Source of the DNA: Candidatus Methanoperedentaceae archaeon GB37 | GTDB lineage: Archaea; Halobacteriota; Methanosarcinia; Methanosarcinales; EX4572-44 | Direction of reading: 5' to 3' | Assembly: GCA_905171695.1 (NCBI GenBank) | Contig: LR991653.1 | Span: 462,258 to 526,257, forward strand | Length of the DNA stretch: 64,000 nucleotides | In this document: positions 56,815 through 64,000 of the stretch, in pieces | Numbering within the stretch: the stretch's first letter is position 1 | Layout: every line of letters starts with the position of its first letter | Position numbers and translations under genes: made by a program | Notes under the pieces: generated by a model | Told to the model about the DNA's origin: nothing | What the model saw: the letters and a program-made list of their open reading frames with translations, nothing else | Database searches by the model: none

Positions 56815-57729
56815 TTACAGATCCTCCTGACCCGGATAGGGTCCATAACTATCCCGTGTGAACTTCTCAAGCCACACAAGGAAGATGAATAGTATTGCCA
56901 CAACTATTGCTTCAAGAATCACCGATGTCCACTCTCCTGCAAATGTGAAGAGCCGTGTCCAGCCATCGAGAAATATGATCAAACCGAAGGCGAAGGCTGT
57001 TATGGTACCGCCGAGCCTCATGCAGAAGTAGGGCGTGTCAACAGAGTTTCGAAAACCGTACTCGCCCTTGAGGTCAATATCTCCCATCTTCGATATGGGA
57101 ATGCCTGAGCCAAAGATGTGATGCTGGTAGAGGCGCTCTGCACCATACTGGATATCACCCGTGCCTGATGCAATGCTCCCGAGACTTATACCAAAGAGCA
57201 ACGCCAAGAGCGGCGGTGCAAATGGGTTTCCAAGAAGTCCTGATGTGACGAAGGCAAGGAGCGTTAAGAGAAGCGCTGTCAGGAATGCGAGTCCCATGCT
57301 GTAGGGAAGTGGTGTTAAGAGCGCATCCCAGTAGAGCGGCTGCTTAAACGGACTGAAGCTCGCAATTCTTGATAGATGAGCGAACACTCCGAAACAGCCC
57401 TGCACAAGGCATACGATAGCAGCTCCGACGACTGCTGCAAAGAATATGGCATAATACTGCCCTATCCCCATATCTGCAAATCGCCACGAGAGGAGGAGTG
57501 CTATCGTACACGCAGATGCTGCCCATAACCCATTCTGCGGTGGCTCTCCAGCTATTGCTTTGTCATAATACCTGATAATATGTCCTATCTGCGGTGCCAG
57601 CTGGACCTGCGAGTTTGGATTGCTTGCAGAACCCGCGTCCGATTCTGCGTCTTCAATAATACCTGCTATGAAAGCAATCGCACCCGCAAGTCCAACTCCA
57701 ATCATTAAAGTCAGTGTTACAGGTTCCAT
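56815..57729 (-). CDS. mtrE: Membrane subunit MtrE (first gene of mtr operon)
   Basis: 304 residues. MEPVTLTLMIGVGLAGAIAF opens a helix with conserved Gly residues; PNSQVQLAPQIGHIIRYYDK and QYGAERLYQHHIFGSGIPIS are diagnostic. It is the largest ion-translocating subunit and probably houses the Asp that handles Na+. TATATAAC at 57751-57760 (minus strand) lies about 27 nt from the ATG, so the mRNA may be leaderless or nearly so. Confidence 0.95.
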   Translation of the reverse strand: MEPVTLTLMIGVGLAGAIAFIAGIIEDAESDAGSASNPNSQVQLAPQIGHIIRYYDKAIAGEPPQNGLWAASACTIALLLSWRFADMGIGQYYAIFFAAVVGAAIVCLVQGCFGVFAHLSRIASFSPFKQPLYWDALLTPLPYSMGLAFLTALLLTLLAFVTSGLLGNPFAPPLLALLFGISLGSIASGTGDIQYGAERLYQHHIFGSGIPISKMGDIDLKGEYGFRNSVDTPYFCMRLGGTITAFAFGLIIFLDGWTRLFTFAGEWTSVILEAIVVAILFIFLVWLEKFTRDSYGPYPGQEDL

Positions 57730-57749
57730 AACGGTTTTGCATGTACAAT

Positions 57750-57803
57750 ACGTTATATAAGAGTTTCGAAATTGTGCTCAGATGATTTCAAAAGCCTTAT
57801 ATG
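57750..57803. promoter_or_regulatory. Divergent mtr / mch promoters
   Basis: The 111-bp gap between mtrE and mch holds two TATA boxes: TTATATAA at 57751-57760, read leftward for mtrEDCBAFGH, and CTTATATGC at 57794-57802, read rightward for mch. The mch leader contains GGTGAA before its ATG. The arrangement would allow joint control of methyl transfer and cyclohydrolase. Confidence 0.7.
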
Positions 57804-57840
57804 CAGATCCTGTTATCTCTTGTGATCTGGTGAATTATAA

Positions 57841-58791
57841 ATGTTGAGTGTTAACGAAAAGGCGATGGAGATCGCAGAGGAGATGCTGGACTGGGCAGAA
57901 GAGCTTAAGATAGAGAGTGTAAAACTCAAGAACGATGCAAGGGTCATCGACTGCGGTGTCAACACGACCGGGAGTTATGAAGCCGGGTTGATGTTCACAG
58001 ATATATGTATGGGTGGGCTCAACACGAGCAGTATCAGTGTCCATAAGATAGGTGACGTTCCACTCTCGTTCATCGACATAACGACCGATCACCCGTCGAT
58101 CGCCTGCCTTGGTGCTCAGAAGGCTGGATGGTCGATCAGCGTGGACAAGTACTTTGCAATGGGCTCAGGCCCTGCGCGTGCACTTGCACTGAAGCCCAAG
58201 AATACGTACGACCGCATTGGCTACACTGACAGCTCTGAATGCGCGGTGATCGCACTTGAATCTGCCCAGCTCCCAGACGAGAAGGTGATGGAGTTCATTG
58301 CAAAGGAGTGCGGGGTTGATGTTGAGAACACCGTTGCACTCGTTGCCCCAACCGCCTCGATCGTGGGATCTGTGCAGGTCTCGGGGAGGGTTGTTGAGAC
58401 CGGTGTGTACAAGTTGAACGAGCTTGGATACGATACAACTAGGATCATCTGCGGGAGTGGAACAGCTCCGATCGCACCTGTCGTGAAGGATGATACCAAG
58501 GCGATGGGCGCAACCAACGATAGTGTGATATATTACGGTTCTGTGAATCTGACAGTGAGAGGCTTTGATGAAGAGATCTTCAAGAAGGTTCCATCAACAA
58601 CATCAGCCGACTACGGCAAACCGTTCTTCAAGACGTTCAAGGCAGCAGGTTATGATTTCTACAAGATCGATGTGAACATCTTTGCGCCAGCCGAGATTAC
58701 AGTGAACGATCTTGAGACCGGCAAGACGTATCACAGTGGTTATTTGAATGGTGAAGTGATTCTCGAGTCTTACGAGATTACAAGCCTGTGA
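57841..58791 (+). CDS. mch: Methenyl-H4MPT cyclohydrolase
   Basis: Mch interconverts formyl- and methenyl-H4MPT. 316 residues: [60 protein letters not shown], and [20 protein letters not shown] with the active-site region. Standard length. It is divergent from mtr. A T-rich stretch with runs of 5 and 7-8 T at 58834-58862 is a good terminator. Confidence 0.96.
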   Translation: MLSVNEKAMEIAEEMLDWAEELKIESVKLKNDARVIDCGVNTTGSYEAGLMFTDICMGGLNTSSISVHKIGDVPLSFIDITTDHPSIACLGAQKAGWSISVDKYFAMGSGPARALALKPKNTYDRIGYTDSSECAVIALESAQLPDEKVMEFIAKECGVDVENTVALVAPTASIVGSVQVSGRVVETGVYKLNELGYDTTRIICGSGTAPIAPVVKDDTKAMGATNDSVIYYGSVNLTVRGFDEEIFKKVPSTTSADYGKPFFKTFKAAGYDFYKIDVNIFAPAEITVNDLETGKTYHSGYLNGEVILESYEITSL

Positions 58792-58833
58792 GCATCTGAA
58801 TCCATGGATCGGTCATTAACTGATCTATAATAC

Positions 58834-58863
58834 TTCTTTTTCTACTCTTTGTACATTTTTTTC
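58834..58863 (+). terminator. Poly-T terminator after mch
   Basis: CTTCTTTTTCTACTC followed by CATTTTTTTCTT about 45-70 bp after the mch stop. U-rich tracts without a hairpin are the usual archaeal terminator. Confidence 0.55.
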
Positions 58864-58977
58864 TTATTCTGTGGCTTTGCTGCTGCGTCTTTTCTACAGA
58901 ACCCCCGATTACATCATTATGATGAAAATAATGGGTTAAGCTTAATAAGTATTAATGTAAATGTATAGTAAAAACGC

Positions 58978-59022
58978 ATGAAAACGGAAGAAAAGAAATA
59001 CCTGAGAAAGGTAATAAAATGA
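58978..59022 (+). CDS. Possible 14-codon leader peptide
   Basis: ATG 58978 starts MKTEEKKYLRKVIK and stops with a TGA overlapping the ATG of the next gene (ATGA). The junction is ideal for translational coupling. A TATA-like CTTAATAAG lies at about 58941-58949. It could be chance; five of its 14 residues are Lys. Confidence 0.3.
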   Translation: MKTEEKKYLRKVIK

Positions 59023-59912
59023 GAGCAAAACACCCAATCCACACAACGATAAGCACAGAAGCCATACGAGTACTCGAACGATACGAAAAAGAACTCGGCG
59101 CCAAGAACGCAGTACTCGAACGCGCCCTCCTCAACATGGACAAACTGCGCTTCAAAGCAAAACTCGACACCACCCGAATGGAGACACACATAAAACGCAT
59201 CTCAACAGGAATACCGGGACTTGACAACCTCCTTGAAGGAGGCATACCAAAAGGATTCCTCATAACACTCACAGGACCACCAGGAACAGGAAAAACCACC
59301 CTCGCCATGCAATTCCTCCTCGAAGGAACCGAACACCACGAAAAGTGCCTCCTCTTCTCCTACGAAGAAGACATAAAACAACTCGTCAAACACTGCACAC
59401 GCTTCGGATGGGACATCGGCAAATACCTGAACGACGGATACCTCGAAGTATTCGGAATAACAAGACTCACACCAGAAGAGATAATAGACGTGATCGAAGC
59501 ATTCAAACCAGAGAGAATAGTCTTCGACTCAATCAATGTCTTCGCAGACACACACAACCTCAGACACACACCCTCCTGGAGAAACGTCCTGAAAACCATC
59601 AAAACAAGAGAGATTACAACGATCATAGTAACAGAAAAGAGACACGGACTCGAAAAGAGAGAATACGACGACTACGACTTCATGAGCGACGGAATAATAT
59701 TCCTCGACAAGACCACACTGAGTGAGTTCGACACATACAAAACATACGTGCTCGCCATACAGAAGATGAGAGCCACCAAAACCGATGAAACACCAAAACC
59801 GATCAAATTCACAGAGAAAGGCATAGAATTCTACAAACAGCTACACCTACCAGGCGAAAAAGAGACACGCCAACGAACCACAAACCCACTGAATCCACGA
59901 ACACACCGGTGA
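59019..59912 (+). CDS. KaiC/RAD55-like RecA-fold ATPase
   Basis: A 297-residue single-module ATPase. The first 45 residues (HTTISTEAIRVLERYEKELG) look like a ribbon-helix-helix or dimerisation segment. Then come ISTGIPGLDNLLEGGIPKGF, Walker A TGPPGTGKTT at about 84-93, KCLLFSYEED, and Walker B RIVFDSINVF near 164. The KaiC-like FMSDGIIFLDK follows and the tail is Arg/Thr/Asn-rich. Archaeal proteins of this class act in signalling, recombination or motility; no partner is nearby. The gene is A+C-rich from its start. Confidence 0.8.
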   Translation: MRAKHPIHTTISTEAIRVLERYEKELGAKNAVLERALLNMDKLRFKAKLDTTRMETHIKRISTGIPGLDNLLEGGIPKGFLITLTGPPGTGKTTLAMQFLLEGTEHHEKCLLFSYEEDIKQLVKHCTRFGWDIGKYLNDGYLEVFGITRLTPEEIIDVIEAFKPERIVFDSINVFADTHNLRHTPSWRNVLKTIKTREITTIIVTEKRHGLEKREYDDYDFMSDGIIFLDKTTLSEFDTYKTYVLAIQKMRATKTDETPKPIKFTEKGIEFYKQLHLPGEKETRQRTTNPLNPRTHR

Positions 59913-59953
59913 AACACCACGAAAGTTAAATCTATACAAAATTTTAACTTTAA

Positions 59954-60063
59954 TGCCCAGGACGGGATCCGAACCCGTGACCTCCAGATTTCTCAGGAGG
60001 CATCAACGCCTTTTCTATTCTTCCCTATGAGTCTGGCGCCCTAACCAACTAGGCCACCTGGGC
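59954..60063 (-). tRNA. tRNA-Met (CAT, elongator) with 36-nt intron
   Basis: Acceptor GCCCAGG/CCTGGGC, D arm GCCTAGTTGGTTAGGGC, anticodon stem CCAGA/TCTGG with loop CTCATAA after splicing, T arm ACGGGTTCGGATCCCGT, discriminator A. The intron occupies 59990-60025, after position 37, and its ends can pair (CTCA with TGAG) as in a bulge-helix-bulge recognised by the archaeal splicing endonuclease. CCA is not encoded. The isotype could be checked against tRNA-Ile2(CAT), the TiaS substrate; the body resembles elongator Met. Confidence 0.9.
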
Positions 60064-60085
60064 GAGAAGAGAATAAGCATCCCAC

Positions 60086-60119
60086 GAACGCTTTAGACCA
60101 GGTCTAAAGATGAGCGTTC
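60086..60119. promoter_or_regulatory. Composite perfect hairpin upstream of tRNA-Met
   Basis: GAACGC ... GCGTTC encloses CTTTAGACCAGGTCTAAAG, itself a 9-bp stem around one base. It lies 23 bp from the tRNA 5' end, where tRNA promoters sit. It may be a protein-binding palindrome or a hairpin in an RNA from the ftsZ side. No gene is seen in 60064-60405. Confidence 0.4.
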
Positions 60120-60337
60120 ACTGGAACACCTAAATATCCTATTACTCCACCGTAACATATTAAAAAGGTTACTGTTAGATCATCGGCAGGAGACGAAGAC
60201 CATCAAATTTCAAAAGATGGTACCAGAAAAAGGGTATGCCAAAGAGACTGAAGTCTCGTGGGATGGGGAAAAGTATAAAACCTGAGACATATATAAGAAT
60301 GGCGGGAAATCCTCCTTTCGGCTGGATTTTCTGGGCG

Positions 60338-60363
60338 CACAGAAAAGTTTATACCTTTCTGTG
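60338..60363 (+). promoter_or_regulatory. ftsZ promoter with inverted repeat around the TATA box
   Basis: CACAGAAA (60338-60345), AGTTTATACC (60346-60355), TTTCTGTG (60356-60363). The arms are perfect 8-bp inverted repeats and the centre is a good TATA element about 45-70 nt before the ftsZ start. A dimeric repressor bound here would block TBP. Further TATA-like boxes lie near 60272 (GTATAAAAC) and 60285 (ATATATAAG). Confidence 0.5.
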
Positions 60364-60426
60364 TGCTGAAAAATAAAGAGATCAAAAACGTCTGCAATTA
60401 AGGATATGATAGTTGAGGATGGAAAG

Positions 60427-61533
60427 ATGGAATCAATCATAAAAGAGGCAATGCTTCGAGCAGATGATCCTCATAGAGGCAGGTCTGAAGATCACCACAT
60501 CAGAACGGGCGAAGATCAGGAATTAGAGAAGGTGCTTGAAGAACTCAGAACCAATATATGCGTGATCGGGTGTGGCGGTGCAGGCACGAACACGATCCAG
60601 CGCATGGAAGAAGAAGGTATAACTGGAGCAGATATCTATGCCATCAATACTGATGCACAGCACCTCCTTGATGCCAGAGTATCGAACAAGTTGTTGATAG
60701 GGCGGAATAAGACTCGTGGTCTTGGTGCGGGGAGTCTCCCGCAGGTTGGAGAGAACGCTGCTGAAGAGAGCAGAGAAGATATCAAGCAACTGGTGGATGG
60801 TGCCGATATGGTATTTATCACCTGTGGACTCGGTGGCGGCACAGGCACAGGATCATCACCGATAGTGGCAGAGCTTGCAAGGGATGCAGGAGCTCTCACC
60901 ATATCGATAGTTACCATGCCCTTCCAGGCAGAAGGGGTAATCCGCCGAAACAATGCAGAGGCAGGGCTTGAACGATTGCGAGACGTTTCAGACACCGTTA
61001 TAGTGGTACCGAACGATCGCTTGCTCGATATAGTCCCGCGCCTGCCCTTGCAGGCAGCATTCAAGGTGGCTGACGAGGTATTGATGCGTGCAGTTAAAGG
61101 CATCACCGAGCTGATAACAAAACCAGGGCTTGTGAACCTTGACTTTGCAGACGTCCGAACGATCATGCAGAAGGGTGGTGTGGCGATGATAGGGCTTGGT
61201 GAGTCGAGTGGAGATGAGAAGGCGGCAGAGTCGGTACAGCGAGCACTTCGGAGCCCATTGCTTGACATTGACATATCAGGTGCAACTTCAGCCCTTGTGA
61301 ACGTGGTTGGTGGGCCTGACATGTCTGTTGCTGAAGCAGAGCATGTGATAGAAGAGGTGTACGAGCGTATCGACTCGGATGCACGGCTCATCTGGGGTGC
61401 CACGGTCGATCCAACGCTTGAAAACACGCTGCGCACCATGCTCATAGTAACAGGAGTAAAATCGCCCCAGATATATGGAAGAGGAACGATCGGAAACATT
61501 GCATCAAAATATGGAATAGATTTCGTGAAATAA
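60427..61533 (+). CDS. ftsZ: Cell-division GTPase FtsZ
   Basis: FtsZ polymerises into the division ring. A variable charged N-terminus is followed by [20 protein letters not shown], the tubulin signature [38 protein letters not shown], and the T7 region [20 protein letters not shown]. The start is taken as [18 protein letters not shown]; an ATG seven codons earlier (60406) is possible. About 368 residues. The C-terminal end [10 protein letters not shown] is typical of archaeal FtsZ1. secE follows after 16 bp, a common euryarchaeal pairing. Confidence 0.95.
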   Translation: MESIIKEAMLRADDPHRGRSEDHHIRTGEDQELEKVLEELRTNICVIGCGGAGTNTIQRMEEEGITGADIYAINTDAQHLLDARVSNKLLIGRNKTRGLGAGSLPQVGENAAEESREDIKQLVDGADMVFITCGLGGGTGTGSSPIVAELARDAGALTISIVTMPFQAEGVIRRNNAEAGLERLRDVSDTVIVVPNDRLLDIVPRLPLQAAFKVADEVLMRAVKGITELITKPGLVNLDFADVRTIMQKGGVAMIGLGESSGDEKAAESVQRALRSPLLDIDISGATSALVNVVGGPDMSVAEAEHVIEEVYERIDSDARLIWGATVDPTLENTLRTMLIVTGVKSPQIYGRGTIGNIASKYGIDFVK

Positions 61534-61549
61534 TAAAACAGGTATAAAT

Positions 61550-61753
61550 ATGGAAAAAAGGTTGAAGATGGAGATGCCCGGAGAGATAAGCCTCAACCTG
61601 CAAGACTACTGGCACATCATAAAGCTCACACGCAAACCAACCTGGGAAGAGTTCAAAACGATCACAAAGATAGCAGGTGGAGGCATACTCTTGATAGGTT
61701 TCATAGGGTTCGTGATATACCTCTTACTGACAGAACTACCCCAAACCCTCTAA
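61550..61753 (+). CDS. secE: Protein translocase subunit SecE
   Basis: At most 67 residues. A basic amphipathic segment (YWHIIKLTRKPTWEEFKTIT) precedes one membrane helix (GGGILLIGFIGFVIYLLLTEL), the SecE/Sec61-gamma layout. It clamps the two halves of SecY. A second start, MEMPGEISL, is six codons in. The usual next gene, spt5/nusG, is missing; a convergent gene follows instead. Confidence 0.9.
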   Translation: MEKRLKMEMPGEISLNLQDYWHIIKLTRKPTWEEFKTITKIAGGGILLIGFIGFVIYLLLTELPQTL

Positions 61754-61784
61754 AATCATCGGTGGGTCTGGTCTCCTCCCATGA

Positions 61785-63227
61785 CTATCCAGTGGTCTGT
61801 TTTTTGGTCTGTTTTTTTATCTCTTCGTTCAGGTATTGTATAAATTCATCCTTTGTCTCCAGTGGGATGGTTGCACCTGCCGCAATGTCGTGCCCACCAC
61901 CTGTGCCGTTGACCTTCTCTGCTGCGATGTGGATGGCTGCTCCGAGGTTCAGTCCCTTATGGATAAGGTGTTGTGTTGCCCGTGCTGAAACTTTAAGCTC
62001 TTCTCTTTCGTGTGGCGTGCTGGCTCTCGCAAAGGCGACTATTGGAAGGTCACGGTCTCCTATGATGCTATGGCTCATGCCTGCGACGATCCCAACTATG
62101 GTGTCCCGGATTCGGTTGCCTGCGTCAAAGTATTTGAGATGCTCAAGCTCCACCACACCGTTCTCTTTGACGAATTTCATGCCGGAAACAAGGTTTCTTC
62201 GATGCTCTTTTAAGAGCCTCTCTGCTTCTTCGAGTGCACCCCCTCGGTCGCCCATGCAGACGTTAAACCCGATCTCGGCGCGGTCGTAGCGTGCCGTTGC
62301 GTTCAGGAGCGTTGAGTATTCCTGTGCGTCTCGAAGCTCTGTTCCCTCGGTCTCGTCCTCCAAGGTATAGACCTCCTGGACCACGCGCTCAAGTCTCTGT
62401 GGAGAGACTCCCTTCTTCATCTGGTGTTGTATCAGGCTTGAGACGATCCTCTGCTTCTCCTTCTTTTCAAGATCGATCCATCGTCTCCATCGCTCTCCCT
62501 GGAGCCGAATGCCAACTCCTTTCAGAAATGCGATGCATGCGTCTTCGTTTCCAGTGAGTCCTATAAGGTAGGGGTCTGTTGCGTACTCAAGGAGTTTGAA
62601 GATGGGGCGCGTCTGTTTTCCGAAGAATGCGATGTCGGGCGCGTAGGATAGTTCTCTATTCTCTGCTCCGATCTTGAGTATTGTGCGATTTGCTCCTGTG
62701 AGCCGTCCGTCTTTTAGGTGCTGGAGGTCTCCGACAGCTCCCACAACGGCAAGAGATGGAAGCCCTCTTTTCTTGTCGCCCCCTCTCTCTCGGCTGAGTG
62801 CCTGTGCGAGGAGGAATGTTGTTCCTGAGCCGCTGAGTTCACGTGAACCGTTCAATCCGAAGAGATGGGGGTTTAAGTGAGAGATGAGTTCATCACGTGC
62901 AGGCAGGGTATCTGTGGTCGATGGTTGATGGTGGTCTGATACTACCGCGGTGATGCCGAGCTCCTTTATCTCACTGAGAACTCCGCTTCCAAGGTCTGTG
63001 AAGATTGTAAGTGGCGGATTTGTATCGGCAATCTTTGAAAGCTCAGTTTCTCCGAGTTGTTTTACAAAGACGGTACTGTATTCGATTCCAGCGTCTTCAA
63101 GCGCTCTGCCGATGATCGCAGCAGATGTTAGTCCGTCAGCATCGATGTGGGATACGACGAGTGCTTCGCTTGTGAGCCTGACAATCTCTGCGCATCTCTC
63201 TGCATGTTTTGTCATTTCAGAGAGCAT
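61785..63227 (-). CDS. RecJ-like DHH/DHHA1 single-strand exonuclease (GAN-like)
   Basis: 480 residues. DHH motifs: VVSHIDADGLTSAAIIGRAL, TIFTDLGSGVLSEIKEL and AVVSDHHQPSTTD with the name-giving DHH, then HLNPHLFGLNGSRELSG. The C-terminal DHHA1 domain ends in NGTGGGHDIAAGATIP. Archaeal members bind GINS in the replisome as a 5'-3' nuclease or Cdc45 relative, or degrade RNA. 31 bp separate it from the convergent secE. In this window it joins RPA, DnaG and the PHP enzyme as a DNA-maintenance gene. Confidence 0.88.
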   Translation of the reverse strand: MLSEMTKHAERCAEIVRLTSEALVVSHIDADGLTSAAIIGRALEDAGIEYSTVFVKQLGETELSKIADTNPPLTIFTDLGSGVLSEIKELGITAVVSDHHQPSTTDTLPARDELISHLNPHLFGLNGSRELSGSGTTFLLAQALSRERGGDKKRGLPSLAVVGAVGDLQHLKDGRLTGANRTILKIGAENRELSYAPDIAFFGKQTRPIFKLLEYATDPYLIGLTGNEDACIAFLKGVGIRLQGERWRRWIDLEKKEKQRIVSSLIQHQMKKGVSPQRLERVVQEVYTLEDETEGTELRDAQEYSTLLNATARYDRAEIGFNVCMGDRGGALEEAERLLKEHRRNLVSGMKFVKENGVVELEHLKYFDAGNRIRDTIVGIVAGMSHSIIGDRDLPIVAFARASTPHEREELKVSARATQHLIHKGLNLGAAIHIAAEKVNGTGGGHDIAAGATIPLETKDEFIQYLNEEIKKQTKKQTTG

Positions 63228-63276
63228 TCAGACAACACCCATAGAAGTCCAACACATATTCTCTTTAGAGATCTCT

Positions 63277-63930
63277 TCAATTCAGGTCTATGCGTTCGCC
63301 TGTTACCATATACACGACGCTTTCACAGATGTTTGTGACGTGGTCACCGCATCGTTCAAGGTATCGTGCTACAAAGGTCAGGTGCGAAGCGTTCTTGATT
63401 GTCTTCGGGTCTTCGATCATGTAGGTGATGAGTTCACGGCGCACCTGATCGAAGAGTGCATCGACCTCATCATCTCTCTTAGCAGTCTCTCTTGCAAGCC
63501 CCTCATCAGCGTTCTTGAATGCCTCCATAGAAGATGCTATCATACCACTGCATATCTCTGCCATTCGTGGAATATCCACGAGCGGTTTTATATGATCCTC
63601 TTCAAGTGTTGCTATTGTGATCCTTGCTATTTCAAGGGCGATATCACCGATTCGTTCAAGATCGATTATTATCTTGAGGATTGCACCTATCGTGCGCAGG
63701 TCCCTTGCCATCGGCTGCTGGAGTGCGAGAAGAGCAAAACAGGTATCCTCGATCTGGGCATAGAGTTCATCGATCTCACTACCTGCATCGATCACTCTCT
63801 TTGCAAGCTCAGGATCGTGGTTCTTCAGAGATATGGTTGCCCACAGAACATTATCTTTTGCAAGGTTCCCCATCCTGATCGTGTCTTCTTTCAACTTCCT
63901 CAACTGGTTGTGATACTGCTCCCGTGCCAT
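63277..63930 (-). CDS. phoU: Phosphate-transport regulator PhoU
   Basis: A 217-residue all-helical protein with two PhoU repeats (MGNLAKDNVLWATISLKNHD ... AILKIIIDLERIGDIALEIA; ICSGMIASSMEAFKNADEGL ... LTFVARYLERCGDHVTNICE). The metal-binding E/D-x-x-x-D pairs are visible in each. It damps Pst transporter activity when phosphate is plentiful. It begins 3 bp after the pstB stop, so it is the last gene of a pst operon entering from the right. Confidence 0.93.
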   Translation of the reverse strand: MAREQYHNQLRKLKEDTIRMGNLAKDNVLWATISLKNHDPELAKRVIDAGSEIDELYAQIEDTCFALLALQQPMARDLRTIGAILKIIIDLERIGDIALEIARITIATLEEDHIKPLVDIPRMAEICSGMIASSMEAFKNADEGLARETAKRDDEVDALFDQVRRELITYMIEDPKTIKNASHLTFVARYLERCGDHVTNICESVVYMVTGERIDLN

Positions 63931-63933
63931 ACT

Positions 63934-64000
63934 TTATCCAAACCTCCCTGTTATATAGTCCTCGGTGCTCTTCTCACGTGGAGTCTTGAAGAGCTTGCGC
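63934..64000 (-). CDS. pstB: PstB, phosphate ABC transporter ATPase (3' end only)
   Basis: The last 22 codons, KLFKTPREKSTEDYITGRFG and stop, match the conserved C-terminus of PstB. The rest lies beyond the window. Confidence 0.8.
   Translation of the reverse strand, partial: RKLFKTPREKSTEDYITGRFG

Noticed and set aside
1-64000. CRISPR arrays, rRNA genes, origin of replication
   Set aside because: I looked for regularly spaced repeats, rRNA signatures and Cdc6/Orc1 with origin-type repeats and saw none. The tandem repeats found (for example ATTGTAGA near 1211-1230 and the 11-bp duplication at 36309) are too short.

Overview
The window is chromosomal DNA from a euryarchaeon of the methanogen or anaerobic alkane-oxidiser type. 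The evidence is a complete methyl-H4MPT:coenzyme M methyltransferase operon (mtrEDCBAFGH), F420-dependent methylene-H4MPT reductase (mer) and methenyl-H4MPT cyclohydrolase (mch). Archaeal information-processing genes surround them: DnaG, an exosome-proteasome cluster, aIF1A-RIO1-KH, TiaS, the archaeosine radical-SAM enzyme, SecE and FtsZ. The two RPA/RPA-associated gene pairs and a digeranylgeranyl reductase with its own ferredoxin fit the Methanosarcinales side of the tree. No mcr genes lie in the window. An aldehyde:ferredoxin oxidoreductase next to mer hints at an alkane or aldehyde oxidiser, but that is inference.

Layout. 1-2040: edge of an unknown gene, then insertion-sequence wreckage (IS630-type and IS6-like). 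2098-8077: LUD/4Fe-4S/CCG redox protein, divergent rpa-rpap pair 1, ftsY, dnaG. 8408-17828: long leftward cluster with a frameshifted gpmI, tiaS, a small ORF, the archaeosine enzyme, ilvD, cobA, hemC, a nucleotidyltransferase-cupin fusion and proC. 18031-22350: secretion/pilus ATPase and a double-domain TadC-type membrane protein. 22560-26661: psmA-SBDS-rrp4-rrp41-rrp42-rpl37Ae, then tRNA-Gly. 26896-31112: ferredoxin-GGR, a PHP phosphoesterase, and rpap-rpa pair 2.

31200-38100 is an AT-richer accessory zone: three IS relics, hsp20, a truncated isopropylmalate/isocitrate dehydrogenase, a coiled-coil fragment, a broken beta-helix protein and a broken TPR protein. 38166-43134: aIF1A, RIO1, KH protein, AAA ATPase, PhnP-like hydrolase, NMD3. 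43230-47962: SpoIIM-like membrane protein, IS630 relic, a small protein, chorismate synthase, a B12/radical-SAM enzyme and a small acidic protein. 48053-58791: the C1 cluster (small protein, DUF2193-like protein, AOR, mer, mtr operon; divergent mch). 58978-64000: KaiC/RAD55-like ATPase, intron-containing tRNA-Met, ftsZ-secE, RecJ-like nuclease, phoU and the end of pstB.

The most striking signal is not a gene. Within several co-directional gene runs the A+C share of the coding strand climbs steadily from promoter to 3' end and then resets at the next unit. From psmA to rpl37Ae, 60-base lines counted by hand give 17, 25, 32, 36, 43 and 54 A+C. The bias is strong enough to shape protein tails, for example the Thr/Gln-rich end of L37Ae. 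A second unexplained signal is a GTGGACGGG-containing repeat found three times, each between IS debris and the promoter of a resident gene.
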